Source: Kalaharituber pfeilii
Taxonomy: Eukaryota; Ascomycota; Pezizomycetes; Pezizales; Pezizaceae
DNA length: 64,000 bases
Assembly (NCBI GenBank): GCA_015179045.1
Contig: WHUZ01000028.1
Coordinates: 593,270 to 657,269, forward strand
Reading direction: 5' to 3'
In this document: positions 32,766 through 44,170 of the stretch, one piece after another
Layout: the number at the start of each line of letters is the position of its first letter
Position numbering within the stretch: the stretch's first letter is position 1
Made by a program: the position numbers and the translations under genes
Notes under the pieces: model-generated
Database searches by the model: none
What the model was told of the DNA's origin: nothing
The model's input: only the letters and a program-made list of their open reading frames with translations

Positions 32766-35057
32766 TGTTACGGTTTCTACGCTGATGTAGTAAATATGAG
32801 GGTGTAACTTAGGACAACGCTTGGTGCTTGACTCTTCGACAGGGCAGCTGTAGCTGGCCCTTCTTATAGTCAATCCTGCGTGCCTTCCTTCTATTGTCTC
32901 TCTATGCTATGATATCACGATGTTCTATCTATGGGCATCCCTCAGCCACTCCCTCGCCTCATCTAGAGGTCTATCCGGTGGCTCTGCTCCTGGAGGTCCA
33001 TTCGGTGGCTTTTCTCCTACCATCACCGATGGGGTAATGATGTGCCCACCGGTAATGATGCACCCTCTTGGCACTCCTCCTCATGCATTCTCCCATCGTA
33101 TTACTTATTGTAGGTATATGACATATATTGAAATTATATACTACAAGGCTAATTCAACATCGCTAAATCAGAATCTTTCATCAGAATCACAAAAAAATCA
33201 ATAAATCAAGATCTGTGACTAAATCTATCATTCTCCATCAAAAAAAGCCCCCCTTCTATATAACCTGCCCAATATTACTCAAAATCAAGATATTATTATA
33301 GAAAGCTATCAATACATATTTGCCCTGCATCAGTCTATTAGGTTATACTCAGCAGTTGAATGCAGAGTTCATCTAGAATAACTATACTTTCAAATATATA
33401 GAGAAAGCTTACATTCTCAGGCCAATCTTTATACATCAATATCACTATTAGTGTTCTCAGAGTTTTCAGGTGATCCAGAAATGCTACAACTATGCATGGT
33501 GATAACTGAAGGACTAGAGGTGATGACTGTAGCCTTATTTGAGGCCTTCGGTAGAGATGATGAGCTCTGCAGGTAAGAATTTGCTAATAATACCTTTAGT
33601 AACTGGGCGGCTGGTAGAGCGAATATGCACACATATATGACGTATGAAATATGCTATTGCTGTTGCATTGCTATATAAGCTGCGTAGAGGAGTACACAGC
33701 TAGTCAAATGCCTACAATCCCCATTATAATGAGATTGTAAAGGTGAAAGCAGTGCTTGAGGTAGCGGAGAAGACAAAGTAACAAAATTTGGAAAAATAGG
33801 TAAGAGGAGAATGTAACAGATCTGGTAAACGCAGAGAGTTACCGTTTGCCAGGTCAAAAAGACACTTGACTAGTGATGCTCGCTAGTCCTCTGCATAGCT
33901 CATATGATATAGTACTCATTTATGCGACTGCGACGCCGCCTGACATTAGCTCGCATTTCGTATACGCCACCGACCGCCCGCCCTATGGTTGTAGTAAGCC
34001 CGTAACAGAGAAGAAGCAGTGGAAAAGATCCTGAAAGCAGAAAAATAGGCAGAGAAAGCAGAGAAGTAGTAGAATGCTGTCAAGAAAAAAAAAAAAGGCT
34101 ATTGAGGAAAAAAGGTGATTAGGTATGAAAGAGCATAAAAAGAGGGTAAAATAGAAGCAAGAAGAGAAGGAACATAAAGTAGCTAAGCGGACTGCAATGA
34201 GAGGTCATGGGGCAGTTCGTACACGGGGCCACGGCCGAGGGAGACCTATGGTTGATGTTTGGGGAGGGTTTCAACAGCCAAGGGAGGGGGTGGCCAGAGA
34301 AGTATCATCAGTGAATTTTGAGCCACATTGTTCATCATCTCTACCAGAGCCCTCAAATGAGGCTACAGTCATCATCTCTAGCCCTTCAACTACCACTATG
34401 TCAAGTCCTAGCATTTCTGGATCATCTGAAGACTTTGAGAATACTGATAATAACATTGACATCTAAAGATTCACCTGAGAATCTGAATTTTATCTATATA
34501 TTTGAAGGTATACTGCATTCCAGATGAATTCTATATGCAATTGCTGACTATAACTTAATAGACTGATATACAATGAATAAGAATTGATAGGTCTCTTTAA
34601 TAATATCTTAATTTTGGATGATATTAGATGGTCATTTGCAAGGAGGTCTTTTTTTGGATAGAGGATGACAGATTTATTCAGAGATCTTGACCTTTTGATT
34701 TTTTCATGATTCTGATGAAATATTCTGATTTAGCGCTATGGAATTAGCCTTGTAGTATGTAATTTCAATATATGTTGTATGCCTGCAATAAATAATACGA
34801 TGAGAAAATGCGTGAGGAGGAGTGCCAAGAGCACGCATCATTACCGGTGGGCACATCATTACCCCATCGGTGATGGTAGAGGTCCGTCCGGTGGCTGGCC
34901 CCATGCTATGACCATGCCGTCAGATCCTTGCAATACACATCCGTGCCCGACCCATATTTCATTACCAGACTGTAGCTATCGGTTGATCAGGCCGAATTGT
35001 CACAAGCAGCTTTACAGGTCAATGAGTGGATATCCGCTTCCCGGGTAGGCCCTGACA
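32766..35057 (+). mobile_element. Solo LTR, TGTTACGG...CTGACA, interrupted
   Basis: Same LTR as 21154-21586, here with the perfect duplication CATTC (32761-32765 and 35058-35062). Without the inserted fold-back element (33020-34876) it is about 430 bp. Confidence 0.85.
33020..34876. mobile_element. Complete pogo/Tc1-type fold-back element
   Basis: 1857 bp, CCATCACCGATGG...CCATCGGTGATGG, flanked by TA (33018-33019 and 34877-34878). The empty site is the LTR at 21154 (CTCC-TG-GAGG, one base changed). Arms 33020-33620 and 34300-34876 are inverted copies of each other, with divergence. Each arm carries a Ser/Thr-rich C-terminal frame: minus 33632-33429 and plus 34197-34466 (MRGHGAVRTRGHGRGRP...). 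The centre (33620-34300) holds A-rich, Lys-codon-rich sequence. I read it as two 3' ends of a pogo-like transposon in head-to-head orientation. Confidence 0.75.
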
Positions 35058-35159
35058 CATTCGTGAATCGGCCATCCCATCGACGAATTGGCCGATTCGC
35101 GACTGGGCCTGGCCGGGTCGCGAACCGCAATGTTCGTCGGTGGGCCAGAACACTTTGTC

Positions 35160-36120
35160 CTTCCTCCAACAGAAGGTTGGACGAGCATCTACACCGACGG
35201 TAGCAGGATGGAGGGAAGAGCGGGCGCAGGCGTATACACAAGCACGAGCAGGATGTCAACCTACGTGGAAGCAAAGGCCACGGTCAACGACGCGGAACTA
35301 CTGGCAATTGCGGAAGCCCTCGAATCAGAAGAAGCCGAAATCATGATCGTCTCGGACTCCAAGGTGACTATCAGCAAGATGAAGGGCATCGCGCAAGGAC
35401 TCCCGACGCCAGAGGGGGCAGCCCACGCGCTCAGGAAGGCAGGGGGGCCAGGACGACACGGGGAGATAGGGACGTAGCCATAATGTGGGTAAAGGGACAC
35501 AAGGGACTACCAGGTAACGTGGAGGCAGACAAGGCAGCCAAGATCAAGAGGAGACAGTCACGGAACCCGGGATACGACAAACAGGGAAATCCAACCGAGC
35601 GGAGGAAAGGAACCACCTACGGCTGAGCTATCGACCACTACAGAGGCTGGGTCATTGCGTACGCATGCTGGCCGGACTTTTAGGCGGCAAGGGCTTACGA
35701 GCCTGGAGATTCAGGGTAGGCAAATCCGATGGTCCGGAGTGCCGCTGGTGCGGGGAACGGGAAGAGACCACAGCGCACCTTTTGGACGAATGCCGGACAT
35801 GGAAAAGGATATGGCCAGGGGGAAGACAGGACATAACCAGACCTCCGAAGGGGAGTGAGGGAGACAGCGATCCGCTCTTGACACTGATAGGGCGAATGGA
35901 GGAGGAGAAACTGGGATTCTTCATAGTTCCTAATCCAGTACTGTCCTATTTCCGGGGGGGAACGGCATAAGGGGACAATTTTCTTTCATACTCTCAATCT
36001 GTGTCTTAAATCTTCCTATCTTCTTTCATTTGTACCTAATCTCGCCATAGCTCCCAGCGTGGCAAGCGAGTAATGATAAATACCCCACAGGGCGGTAAGC
36101 GATAAATGATATAAAAAAAA
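35160..36120 (+). mobile_element. 5'-truncated LINE ORF2 3' end with local deletions
   Basis: RNase H start (IYTDGSRMEGRAGAG, DAELLAIAEAL, IMIVSDSKVTISKMKG) continues in a broken frame to the linker and the Cys/His motif CRWCGEREETTAHLLDEC. It then reads MEEEKLGFFIVPNPVLSYF with a stop at about 35970, and ends in a duplicated family-1 tail and poly(A) at 36120. It is the uninterrupted relative of 11030-12570. Confidence 0.8.
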
Positions 36121-36426
36121 AAAAAAAAAAGATAAACACAAAAAATATGCCTGGAATAACTAATACGATGGGAGAATGCATGAGGAGCAGTGGTGGGTTC
36201 ACATAACCCCCCGTACAGTCTACCAGCCTAAGCCTATTACGATAGGAAAAGCATGTGAAGGTGAGCCCCACCATCATAGTTCCGATTTGTCTTCCGTCAT
36301 TAATCCTTGCCCATGCACCCGTACTCTAAGGAGACATTTGATATTCTGTCGATCGTGGTACTACCCAAATTGAGAACTTTGAACCCTGTCTCGTTAGTCT
36401 GGATGTGTTTGCTACTGTACTAGAGT

Positions 36427-37159
36427 TCGCCAACGGGGAACCCACCCACGAAGGCGCATCACAGATGGTCAGATTTTTTATTTTTTTTTTTTTATTTTTT
36501 TTTTTTATTTCATTAATCGCATGCCGCCCTAAGGGCTATGGCGATGTTTAGTTACATAACGAAATTCATACGAAATTCACGCCGCCCGCTCCAGAGTTAC
36601 TCCCCTCCTGACAGATGGTCAGAGAATGCTGGGAGGCGAGAGCCAGAAGGGGTGACCTAGACGTGGCAGTGCTGTGGGTAAAAGGCCACAGAGGAGTCAT
36701 AGGAAACACAGAAGCCGACAAAGCCGCCAAAATCGGCGCCCACCTCCAATACCAAGATGAAACGGTCGCCGAGGCAGGCATGCGACAACTATCAAGATCA
36801 CGGAGGGCCACGGAGAGGAACAGGCTGGACCTCAACGACAGACCAGTTCAACGACTGGGAAGAAGGGTTTCGACACTGGCGGGCATGCTAGGAGGCAAAG
36901 ACCTAAGACGATGGAGAGGCGGACCTGCTCAGGCCCCCGAAAAGCGACCCGAAGGACAAAGACACACTGGTGGACATTCTAGAGTGGGCGGGACGATAAA
37001 CAGACGGACCGGAACACCTGTTCTTTCTATTCATTTTTCTGTTTTTTCTTTTTCTATTCTTTTCTTTTCTACTTCCTCATCTCATGTAATTAACCTCGCC
37101 ATAGCCCATAGGGCGGCATGCGAGTGATGATAATTTTTTTTTTTTTTTAAAAAAAAAAT
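36427..37159 (+). mobile_element. 5'-truncated LINE ORF2 3' end, unit 3 copy
   Basis: Same insertion as 12848-13542, with the duplication ACTGTACTAGAGT at 36414-36426 and 37160-37172. An internal deletion removes the Cys/His motif (joins ...DLRRWRG to the segment after GGEAD). A half-LINE tail has inserted at 36474-36610. Confidence 0.85.
36474..36610 (-). mobile_element. Short family-1 insertion
   Basis: 137 bp with interrupted poly(T), then ATTAATCGCATGCCGCCC...GGCGATG, the family-1 tail with ATCGC/GCGAT instead of CTCGC/GCGAG at the stem base. The 13-bp duplication ACAGATGGTCAGA lies at 36461-36473 and 36611-36623. Unit 1 (12880) is empty. Confidence 0.9.
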
Positions 37160-37695
37160 ACTGTACTAGAGTGTGTACTTGGTGACCAGCTCTCAATCTC
37201 CATTTCTTATTGTTCAGATGTAAAGTTCAGATGCTGGCTTGGACTAGAGAATATTTCTAGGTTATGAATTCAAGTTGGATTTCAGCTGAATGAAGTTACC
37301 AAAGCGGGTGCAGTGATAATGTACCCTTTTGGCAATCCTCTTGTCCGAAAGAGTCACTAGCAAAAATATCATTCTATTCAAATAATTTCATTTGTTACCT
37401 TTATTTGTGACTCGTAAGCAACCCTTTATTGGGCTTTGACGAATTCTGGATACAAAGAAAATCAAAGAAATAAAGATGCGATAAGTACTCCACCTGTCAC
37501 TTCTTACTTCTTCTTCCTGCAACCCACCTGTCAACAGCTCCATCAACTCAGCATCCCATTAGATTGAAAAGGAAGCAGCAAGTAGGAAAAAAGCTGAAAG
37601 ATACGTTGAGCCTGTAAAAGAGCAAGGAAAACGTATCGAGGAATAGAAATAAGCTGCTGAGGAAAAAAGCAGTACGTACAGCTCAGTATACTATT

Positions 37696-37754
37696 TTTTT
37701 TTTTTTTTTTTTTAATCACATAACCCCGCTTGTAGCACTTGGCCATGGCAGGGT
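37696..37754 (-). mobile_element. Family-2 tail-only insertion
   Basis: 59 bp: poly(T), AATCACATAACCCCGCTTGT, GGCCATGGCAGGGT. The 13-bp duplication TCAGTATACTATT lies at 37683-37695 and 37755-37767. Unit 1 (14145-14160) has the empty site. Confidence 0.9.
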
Positions 37755-38326
37755 TCAGTATACTATTAAGAGACGTCATGGGGGAGTTTACAAGTATATT
37801 ATGATACAAAAGACAGTCTATCCTATGTGTATGTAGTATTTTATCTAAGGAAAACTAATATTTGTAAACCAACCCCATGCTACTACTAGATGAATTGACA
37901 TTCATCACATCAGTATATGGTTCAGGTCTATACCACACATCGAAGGATAAGTTATACTGCCTAGCAGTTTGAACTGTTCAGGAGGATTGGAGGATAGATC
38001 GTGTGATTAGGTAAATAGTATCAATTGGTGGAGAGTACAGGCTAGAAAACATCTTTTACATAACTAGTGCGATGCCTATTTCCAAAATTCAATAATTCCC
38101 TCACCATCAATGATTAGGAGCCCTGCAATGGTAAACAGCTACAAGCATGGTTACGTGATAAAAAAAAATAATTTCGAGTATTAGAAATAATATACATTAC
38201 ATATGCAGAATGGCAACCTCTTTTAGGAAGTATGAAATTGTGCTGAGGTAGTCAACCACAGCCACTATTCCTAACCTTGGCTGAAGCTCCTAGTACATTA
38301 GAATTAGTATCAAAACTGAAGGAGCC

Positions 38327-38533
38327 ATCTTATACAATATTCCGGTAGATGCTGTCCATCTCACAGAGTGGCTCGTCGTTATGATGAACTTCATCATCAT
38401 CTGCTGGTGCTGGGTCCACCTGTGGCTCGGGCCTATCCCTGAAGGGCTTAAGTAGTGAGTTGTGAATCACTTTGTGTAGCCGCATCCTTGGAGGTATGTC
38501 TAACTCATATGCGTGCCGCCCAACCACTCTGGT

Positions 38534-38568
<35 letters not shown>

Positions 38569-38900
38569 TCACGTAGCCCCACTTGCAGCGCTAAGCCATG
38601 GCAGGGTCCCTGGGCAAGCCCTCAAAGCGCGGAGACAGGCTTGACAAAGAGAGTTCTACATACACATCCCCGTTCCACCCCCCCCTCCCCCCCTTCTAGA
38701 ACCTGATTCCAGAACCTTCCGGACGTTCTTCTGGTTTCTGCATCGGGAAGGCTCCTCTATTCCGCTCCATGACCTTCTTCTCTCCTCTCCTTCCTCACTC
38801 TGGTGACTGTGTACGGACCTATAAACTTGCTGGATAGGGCCCGGTTGCCTGACCGTACTGTTAGATTCCGGCGATCGACCAGCACCTGATCTCCCACCTG
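38327..38900 (-). pseudogene. Gypsy (Ty3-type) integrase C-terminal relic, unit 3 copy
   Basis: Minus strand: FQVGDQVLVDRRNL and FIGPYTVTRV (38900-38797), then after the family-2 insertion 38537-38796 a frame 38527-38330: VGRHAYELDIPPRMRLHKV, IHNSLLKPFRDRPEPQ, an acidic stretch, and a stop. The 'LH-x-V-IH-x-SLLKP' pattern is typical of the region after the Gypsy integrase GPY/F module. It is better preserved than the unit-2 copy. Confidence 0.8.
38537..38796 (-). mobile_element. Family-2 SINE-like insertion, unit 3 copy
   Basis: Paralogue of 24442-24696 with the same ACTCTGGTGAC(T) duplication (38526-38536 and 38797-38808). Poly(T) length differs. Confidence 0.85.
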
Positions 38901-39018
38901 AAATTGGAGAGATTTCTCTACTGGAGTCCGTCACTATCATGACCTCTGCTTCGGTCGACCCAAGTGCTTCGGCGATCGCCAGTAGTTCTGCGTCATTGAC
39001 GGTGGCTTTGGTTCCCAG

Positions 39019-39369
39019 TAGTCAGCGGCACGAGCCGAGCCAGCTCGAGCTCAAACGAGCCAAGATCATGGTAGTGTTTTTCTTGACAGCTCGCTAAAAT
39101 GCTTAGCCAGTGCAAGGTTTCATAAACTGTAAATACCTAATATAGTAATAATTAGAGACTTGGAGCTCATTCTGACTTACTAATAACTTTGAAATGTACA
39201 ATTTACCTGATAGTAGTGAGAAAGATGAAAATTTAGCTTAGTTTAGTTTAGTTTGTCAATATAATCAATCCAGGCTCGAGCTCACCCTCCAGCTCGGCTC
39301 GAGCTCACCCTCCAGCTCGGCTCGAGCTCACCCTCCAGCTCGGCTCGAGCTAGCTCGTGCCGCTCACTA
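39019..39369. mobile_element. hAT family I MITE inside LINE RNase H
   Basis: 351 bp, TAGTCAGCGGCACGAGC...GTGCCGCTCACTA, with the 8-bp duplication GTTCCCAG (39011-39018 and 39370-39377). The unit-2 LINE has the empty site (GTTCCAAG at 25161). Near its right end a 26-bp word (GGCTCGAGCTCACCCTCCA...) is repeated three times in tandem. Confidence 0.95.
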
Positions 39370-39919
39370 GTTCCCAGGTAAATTGCTGTCTTGTTCGTGC
39401 TGCCACACCAGCTCCTGCCTTCCCATCCATCCTACTGCCATCTGTGTATATGCTGGTCCAGCCCTCGTCTTCTTCTTCGATAAGGCATAGCCATTCCTCT
39501 TTCTCGGTTTCTGCTGCGAGAGTGGGTAGGATGGCCAGGGGTTTTGGGTTCCGAAATTGTAAGCATCCCCTCATGTACTGGTGGTCTTCGTCTGTGTCCC
39601 CTATTTGTTCATGTTCGAATCGGAGAGCTCTCCCCTCTACCCTTGTCCGCTCCCCTCCGCGACGGTGTGAATGGATTCCCGGTTGGCCAGACCCTCCACT
39701 ATGCCTCTTCTGGTGCCCCACGCTGAGCTGGTGATCGATGCCGCTGCTGTGTACTGCCATTTTTCGAGCTCTCTCAGTCTCCCGTCCGCCATGCTGTCAT
39801 TGAGCCATGCCCAGCTCCCCCACATTGCGATTGGTCGAGCCATCGATGTATACAACTGGCGTCTTCGACTGGGTGGAAGATCGGTTAGCCTTGAAGCCAC
39901 GTTCCATGCAGCTTTCCCT

Positions 39920-39979
39920 GCCCTGCCATGGCGAACAGCTGCAAGCGGGGTCACGTGATAAAAAAAAAAAAAAAAAAAA
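39920..39979 (+). mobile_element. Family-2 tail-only insertion
   Basis: 60 bp: GCCCTGCCATGGCGAACAGC to poly(A). The 13-bp duplication TGCAGCTTTCCCT lies at 39907-39919 and 39980-39992. Unit 2 (25706-25720) is empty. Confidence 0.95.
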
Positions 39980-40303
39980 TGCAGCTTTCCCTAGGTTCAT
40001 TCTGTTCCGGTAATGTTCCTGGAATTTAAGCTCGCAAGTCCACTTGGAGGCCTACCAGTCGGTAATTCGGTCCTTTGACTCCAATAATGAGCGCCTCACT
40101 CTTGTTGTCGTCCAGCATATATCCTCGTTGTACTGTCTCTTCGCAAAGTCTTTTCCTGTGGTCCTTAATCTCTCTTCTCAGGGCTGGCAGCGACTTGCTA
40201 GAGATTACGCAATGTATGTCATCCACATATGCTCGTGTGAAATTCCTTCTACTGATGTCCTTTACTCCGGTCGAAATAATCATAATAGCTGGGCATCAGT
40301 ACT

Positions 40304-40489
40304 TTTTTTTTTTTTTTTTTTTTTTTGTATCAATACTCGCTTGCCGCCCAACGGGCTATGGCGAGGGTCTTAATTCAAGAACAAAAATAAACTACCTCTC
40401 TACCCTAAATACATGTATTGCCCGCGATTTCCTCCGTGATGCGGGTGACGCCCGGTATCCCCTACTTCCGTCCCCTCTCCGTCTCATAC
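40304..40489 (-). mobile_element. ORF1-only (half-LINE) 3' end
   Basis: Poly(T), tail, 3' region with CATGTATTGCCCGCG and the very end of ORF1 (YETERRGRK and stop, minus strand). The 13-bp duplication GGGCATCAGTACT lies at 40291-40303 and 40490-40502. Unit 2 (26017) is empty. Confidence 0.9.
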
Positions 40490-41300
40490 GGGCATCAGTA
40501 CTGGATAGTAACGTAATGCATGACCTCTGTCCTCCTGTTCCCCCCTTCCCCTGCCCCTCCCAAAATGGAACCAATGCTGGGGTATTGTCAGCCGTTGAGG
40601 GCAGCTACAGAACGGGCGCCTTCATGTTCTTGAAAAGCTGGATGCGTGAGCCGAGGGAGTCCGGTTCTGGTGGGCGGCTGGTTCGAGAGGGCAATTTGGG
40701 ATGGGTTGTCACTGCATCGTTAGCTGCCCGGATGTCGGGGAAATGGAGCGAAGCGTGACGCCAAGCAGTGATGCGTCAGCAGCTACCATATGACTCTATT
40801 TCCAATTTGCAGCTGGGCTCTTGAACTCCTTATGAGCCCCAACACGATATATCCCCACAGGAAAGGCATCTCCACAAATACAAGTATCCACCCACCGACG
40901 GTGTTCATCAAATTCCTGAGGCATTCCATTCATTCCGGAGCAAGAAACCGGTAGAGTGCTTCATCTAACCGATCAAATCTATTTACCTACGTGCAGAGCT
41001 GCTGTGAATGCAAATGACCCTCAAGTGGGCTCAAATTAAGGCCAGAGCATGAGAGAAGATAGTATATCATCTTCCACACCTTCTTTCCCTAGTTTGTAGC
41101 ACATGAGGGGTAACATATCCTGGCATATACCTAATTGGATACTAGTATATACTTTTGAGTCACCATGTGTGAATGAGATTACGTGAGGGTTTTGCATCTC
41201 AATGATTACTCTGTTGTTTATGCTAAACAGTTATAACAAGTATTGCAACTATCAGACTTATATGTAGAGAGCTGCTGTAATGTCAACAATAACATTGTCG

Positions 41301-41362
41301 ACCCTGCCATGGCCAAGTGCTACAAGCGGGGTTATGTGATTAAAAAAAAAAAAAAAAAAAAA
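41301..41362 (+). mobile_element. Family-2 tail-only insertion
   Basis: 62 bp: ACCCTGCCATGGCCAAGTGC to poly(A). The duplication ATAACATTGTCG lies at 41289-41300 and 41363-41374. Unit 2 (about 26818) is empty. Confidence 0.9.
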
Positions 41363-41527
41363 ATAACATTGTCGCTTACTGAGGTTCATGACAGTATTGA
41401 GCTATTTTTTCATGCAAAACATGCACAGAGACTCTGTAAAGCTATATAATAGAAATATATACATAGGGAAATGTTTTTTGAATGGATCTCATCGCTGACA
41501 AATGGTTGGGGCAGTTAAGCACTACAG

Positions 41528-41529
<2 letters not shown>

Positions 41530-41564
<35 letters not shown>

Positions 41565-41597
41565 GTGACCCGCGTGCAGCTGTTCGCCATGGCAGGG
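41530..41597 (-). mobile_element. Recombinant family-2 tail
   Basis: The left flank (AAGCACTACAGGG) is that of the unit-2 tail at 26982, and the right flank (AGTTAAGCTGATGC) is that of the unit-2 tail at 27543-27599. No target duplication surrounds it. It is best explained by recombination between the two same-strand tails with loss of the ~550 bp between them. Confidence 0.8.
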
Positions 41598-42018
41598 TAT
41601 GGCAGGAGTTAAGCTGATGCAAATCACAAGCTGATGCTGTCTTCGTGTTCAGCTGTTGTTGCTACATATGTCGCCATCTTCAGCTCCCATCACATTGCAG
41701 CAACACGGCCTCATGTCTTGGCTCAGCTACTTTGGCAAACTCATCAATATGTCTGATGACTACATCATATATTTTAATGACTCTCTTGTATATAAATCAT
41801 CGTTTTTTCTCTGTCAAGTTCAGTATTAATTAATTCATCAACCTTCACAACTCTACTACTATCTGGTTTGATAACACGGGCAAAGCATATGCTCTAGAAA
41901 TGCATGGTTTGTGACCGGATTGGAAACACATTTTTATCAGAACTATTTGCAATCGCACAGGGGGTACCCACTTCCATTTTAGGAAACAAGAATTTCCGAC
42001 AAGAAGTGCGGGACTATT

Positions 42019-42770
42019 TTGTAGAAGCGGGGAGGACTTTCCATCGCCCTCCTGTATGCAAGCTGTCCTTTGGCAGTAGATATCTGTACCTGATTGGCTT
42101 TTTTCTCTTTAGCCTCCTAGACCTGAGAATCGGCATCGGCTTTACGGTTGGTGGGTCTGGTTTGGCGAGGAGTCCGTCGAGGTCTGGTGGCCACTGCATC
42201 GCCATTAGGCTGTGATTCGCCTTCGAAAGCCTGACTACTGGGACCCCCCTGGTTTTCGTTAGAGGTAGGTGTAATACTTGCAGGAGTATCAGTAGTTTTG
42301 GATTTTTTGGCCGGGGGGGCCGCCTTGCGAGCTCTACCTCTACGTTTCTGAAAATGTATAATAATTAGCAAAGGTAGTGCAAAAAGAGAAAGGGTAGATA
42401 TACAGGTGGATTGTGAATAGCAGGAAGGTCCGGTGAGGGTGGAGTGGCCGAGGAATTTGTCTCCGGAGGCCCCGAGGGTTGAGGAGATCTGGAGGGAATA
42501 GAAAGGGTTTGACTGGTAGAAGTGGAATCGAGGATAGAGGCTTCTATTGCAACAGATGGATTTGTATCGAGTGAATCAAGGGGCATGGTTGGAGGAGTAG
42601 GAATACAATCATTGAAACGTTTCATAAACTTGCAGCAGGAGTTAATGTAGAAGAAATACTGAATTTAGCGGATAGCGGCGAGGAGGATGAAGCTGTACAA
42701 TAGTTTAGATTAGTTATCAATATCATGTAATCAAGGCTCGCTGGCTCGAGCTAGCTCGTGCCGCTCACTA
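42019..42770 (-). mobile_element. hAT family I, 5' end of a coding copy (truncated)
   Basis: The right boundary is the family-I end GAGCTAGCTCGTGCCGCTCACTA at 42770. The subterminal sequence (CAATATCATGTAATC, GGCTCGCTGGCTCGAGC) matches the MITEs, but the interior is coding rather than MITE core. The left boundary at 42019 is where homology to unit 2 ends. No family-I end and no 8-bp duplication are found there, so the element is truncated. Confidence 0.7.
42040..42625 (-). pseudogene. hAT family I transposase, N-terminal part
   Basis: Exon 1 is 42625-42404 on the minus strand (MKRFNDCIPTPPTMPL..., Ser/Pro/Thr-rich). The 56-bp intron 42403-42348 (GTATATC...TTTTCAG) is in phase. Exon 2 starts KRRGRARKAAPPAKKSK, a basic AT-hook/NLS-like stretch. 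A TAG at about 42118 interrupts the frame, which then stays open (EAKEKKANQVQI...) to the truncation. Low-complexity basic N-termini ahead of a BED finger are common in hAT transposases, but the finger and catalytic domain are missing. The assignment rests on position directly inside the hAT-I terminus. Confidence 0.55.
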
Positions 42771-44170
42771 ATGAAGGAGCTCGGATTTGATCCCAAAGAT
42801 GTCAACAGACTCGGGTGAGGAACTAGGCTCCATGAGCTGAAGAACCGATTACATCAATCAGCAACTGGCTACCGTGTGGTGTGTTCCATCGAACGAATCA
42901 CCATGGGTCGGGTGAAGAAGCGCACCAAGTCCCCCGGAGGCACCACAATGCCAGTTGATCTATAGAAAGGGGAGGGGATCACAGAAGTGATAAATATTTT
43001 TTCTATCAGATAGATTTGGTGACCCGCTTCCCCGCCGCATACCGTACAAGTGAAGTTAATTAGAGAATAAAAAAGGAAGAGCCAAAATTGATTGTTTTTT
43101 TTCTCTATCTGAAAAGTATGCAGGTTTAAGTCGCTCTCCATCAACCCCTCTGTTCTGCGGCTACATAAGAGCAAAGTGGGCCTCTGATAAGATATTTATG
43201 CATAATGCTATTTTAGTCTTCCTGAACCCTCTCATTGGCGCTATCCAACTACCTCGACCATTGGCATTGTCGATGTACTCGCAGCCAACCTTACAGATGA
43301 TCAAAAAAATCTCGATAAAATTACGGAAAACTAGCAGATGAATGGACATTGGGGAATCTGCATCTTCTTTCTGAATTTGAAATTGAGCAATTTTTATTCA
43401 GTTGTGTTTTTGCAAGTTGGATGCACTCAGCTGCATGTCTCGTGACTCCAATGGATACTTTGAGAAAAGCGGACACGCACTTTCCGTTATGCTGCATAGT
43501 GAAACCATACTAGGAAGACTTTCTGCTAGGCACTGTATGTCTCAAACATCGAGAGAATCCTGCAAGTACCAAGGTGCCCGCCACTTCCTTCCTCCCCTTT
43601 GATCAATTACTTGTTGATTTGTGCAACTCTAGCGATATCAGGACCCAAAATAAATTCACTCTCTGCGCGCTTGCGGCGGAGCGTGTTTCCAGACCTGTCG
43701 TTAGTGATGCAGGTGGGGGCCAAGTTATAGGCCGTGCCAGCGGTCTGTGAACAGGTGAGCTTAAGGTCTGTACCTGACTTTGGGAGCAAAATTGTATGGC
43801 AAATATCCATCAGTAGCAATAACCATCCCTGATCCGGTAGGCGTTTCTCACACGGCCATAACAGCACCACCTGCATCACTAAATGCCAGTAACGAGTGTT
43901 CTCGTGCCCAGACTATCACTTTCGGCCTCCGCCTTAGCAGACGGTGCCTTTGCTATTATTTCTTGGCAGCACACCGTCTCTTAGGCCGGGTACGAGAACA
44001 AGCAACAAGTACGATTCGACGGATCTAGAAATAGAAGAGAGTAGTATCTAGGCGTGATAGCCGTACCGTATATCCACGCTATCGCAGTGATAGCAATCGT
44101 ACAGATAGCATTTCTATAGTTAGTCAGCAGCGCGGCTGGGCACTAGCGCTGATAGTCAACTTGTAAAGTA

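Larger units (their letters stand above)
38903..40290 (-). pseudogene. LINE ORF2 relic, unit 3 copy, with two insertions inside
   Basis: Minus-strand reverse transcriptase motif YVDD (frame 40283-40026), then AARPIAMWGS-type region (39954-39637, with the first residues belonging to an inserted tail), then RNase H start (IYTDGSRMDGKAGAG, 39500-39370). A hAT-I MITE (39019-39369) and a family-2 tail (39920-39979) have landed inside. The remaining RNase H part (AEALGSTEAEVMIVTDSS) is at 39018-38905, next to the Gypsy relic. Confidence 0.8.
37173..42018 (+). repeat. Array spacer block, version in unit 3
   Basis: The first part (37173-37770) matches 13556-14190 of unit 1 and the second (37775-42018) matches 23390-28030 of unit 2. 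It carries its own insertions at 37696, 39019, 39920, 40304 and 41301, and lacks the 23737 and 24808 insertions. Confidence 0.8.

Noticed and set aside
39255..39360. Regularly spaced repeats considered as a CRISPR array
   Set aside because: Contiguous 26-bp tandem repeat without spacers inside a hAT MITE of a eukaryotic genome.
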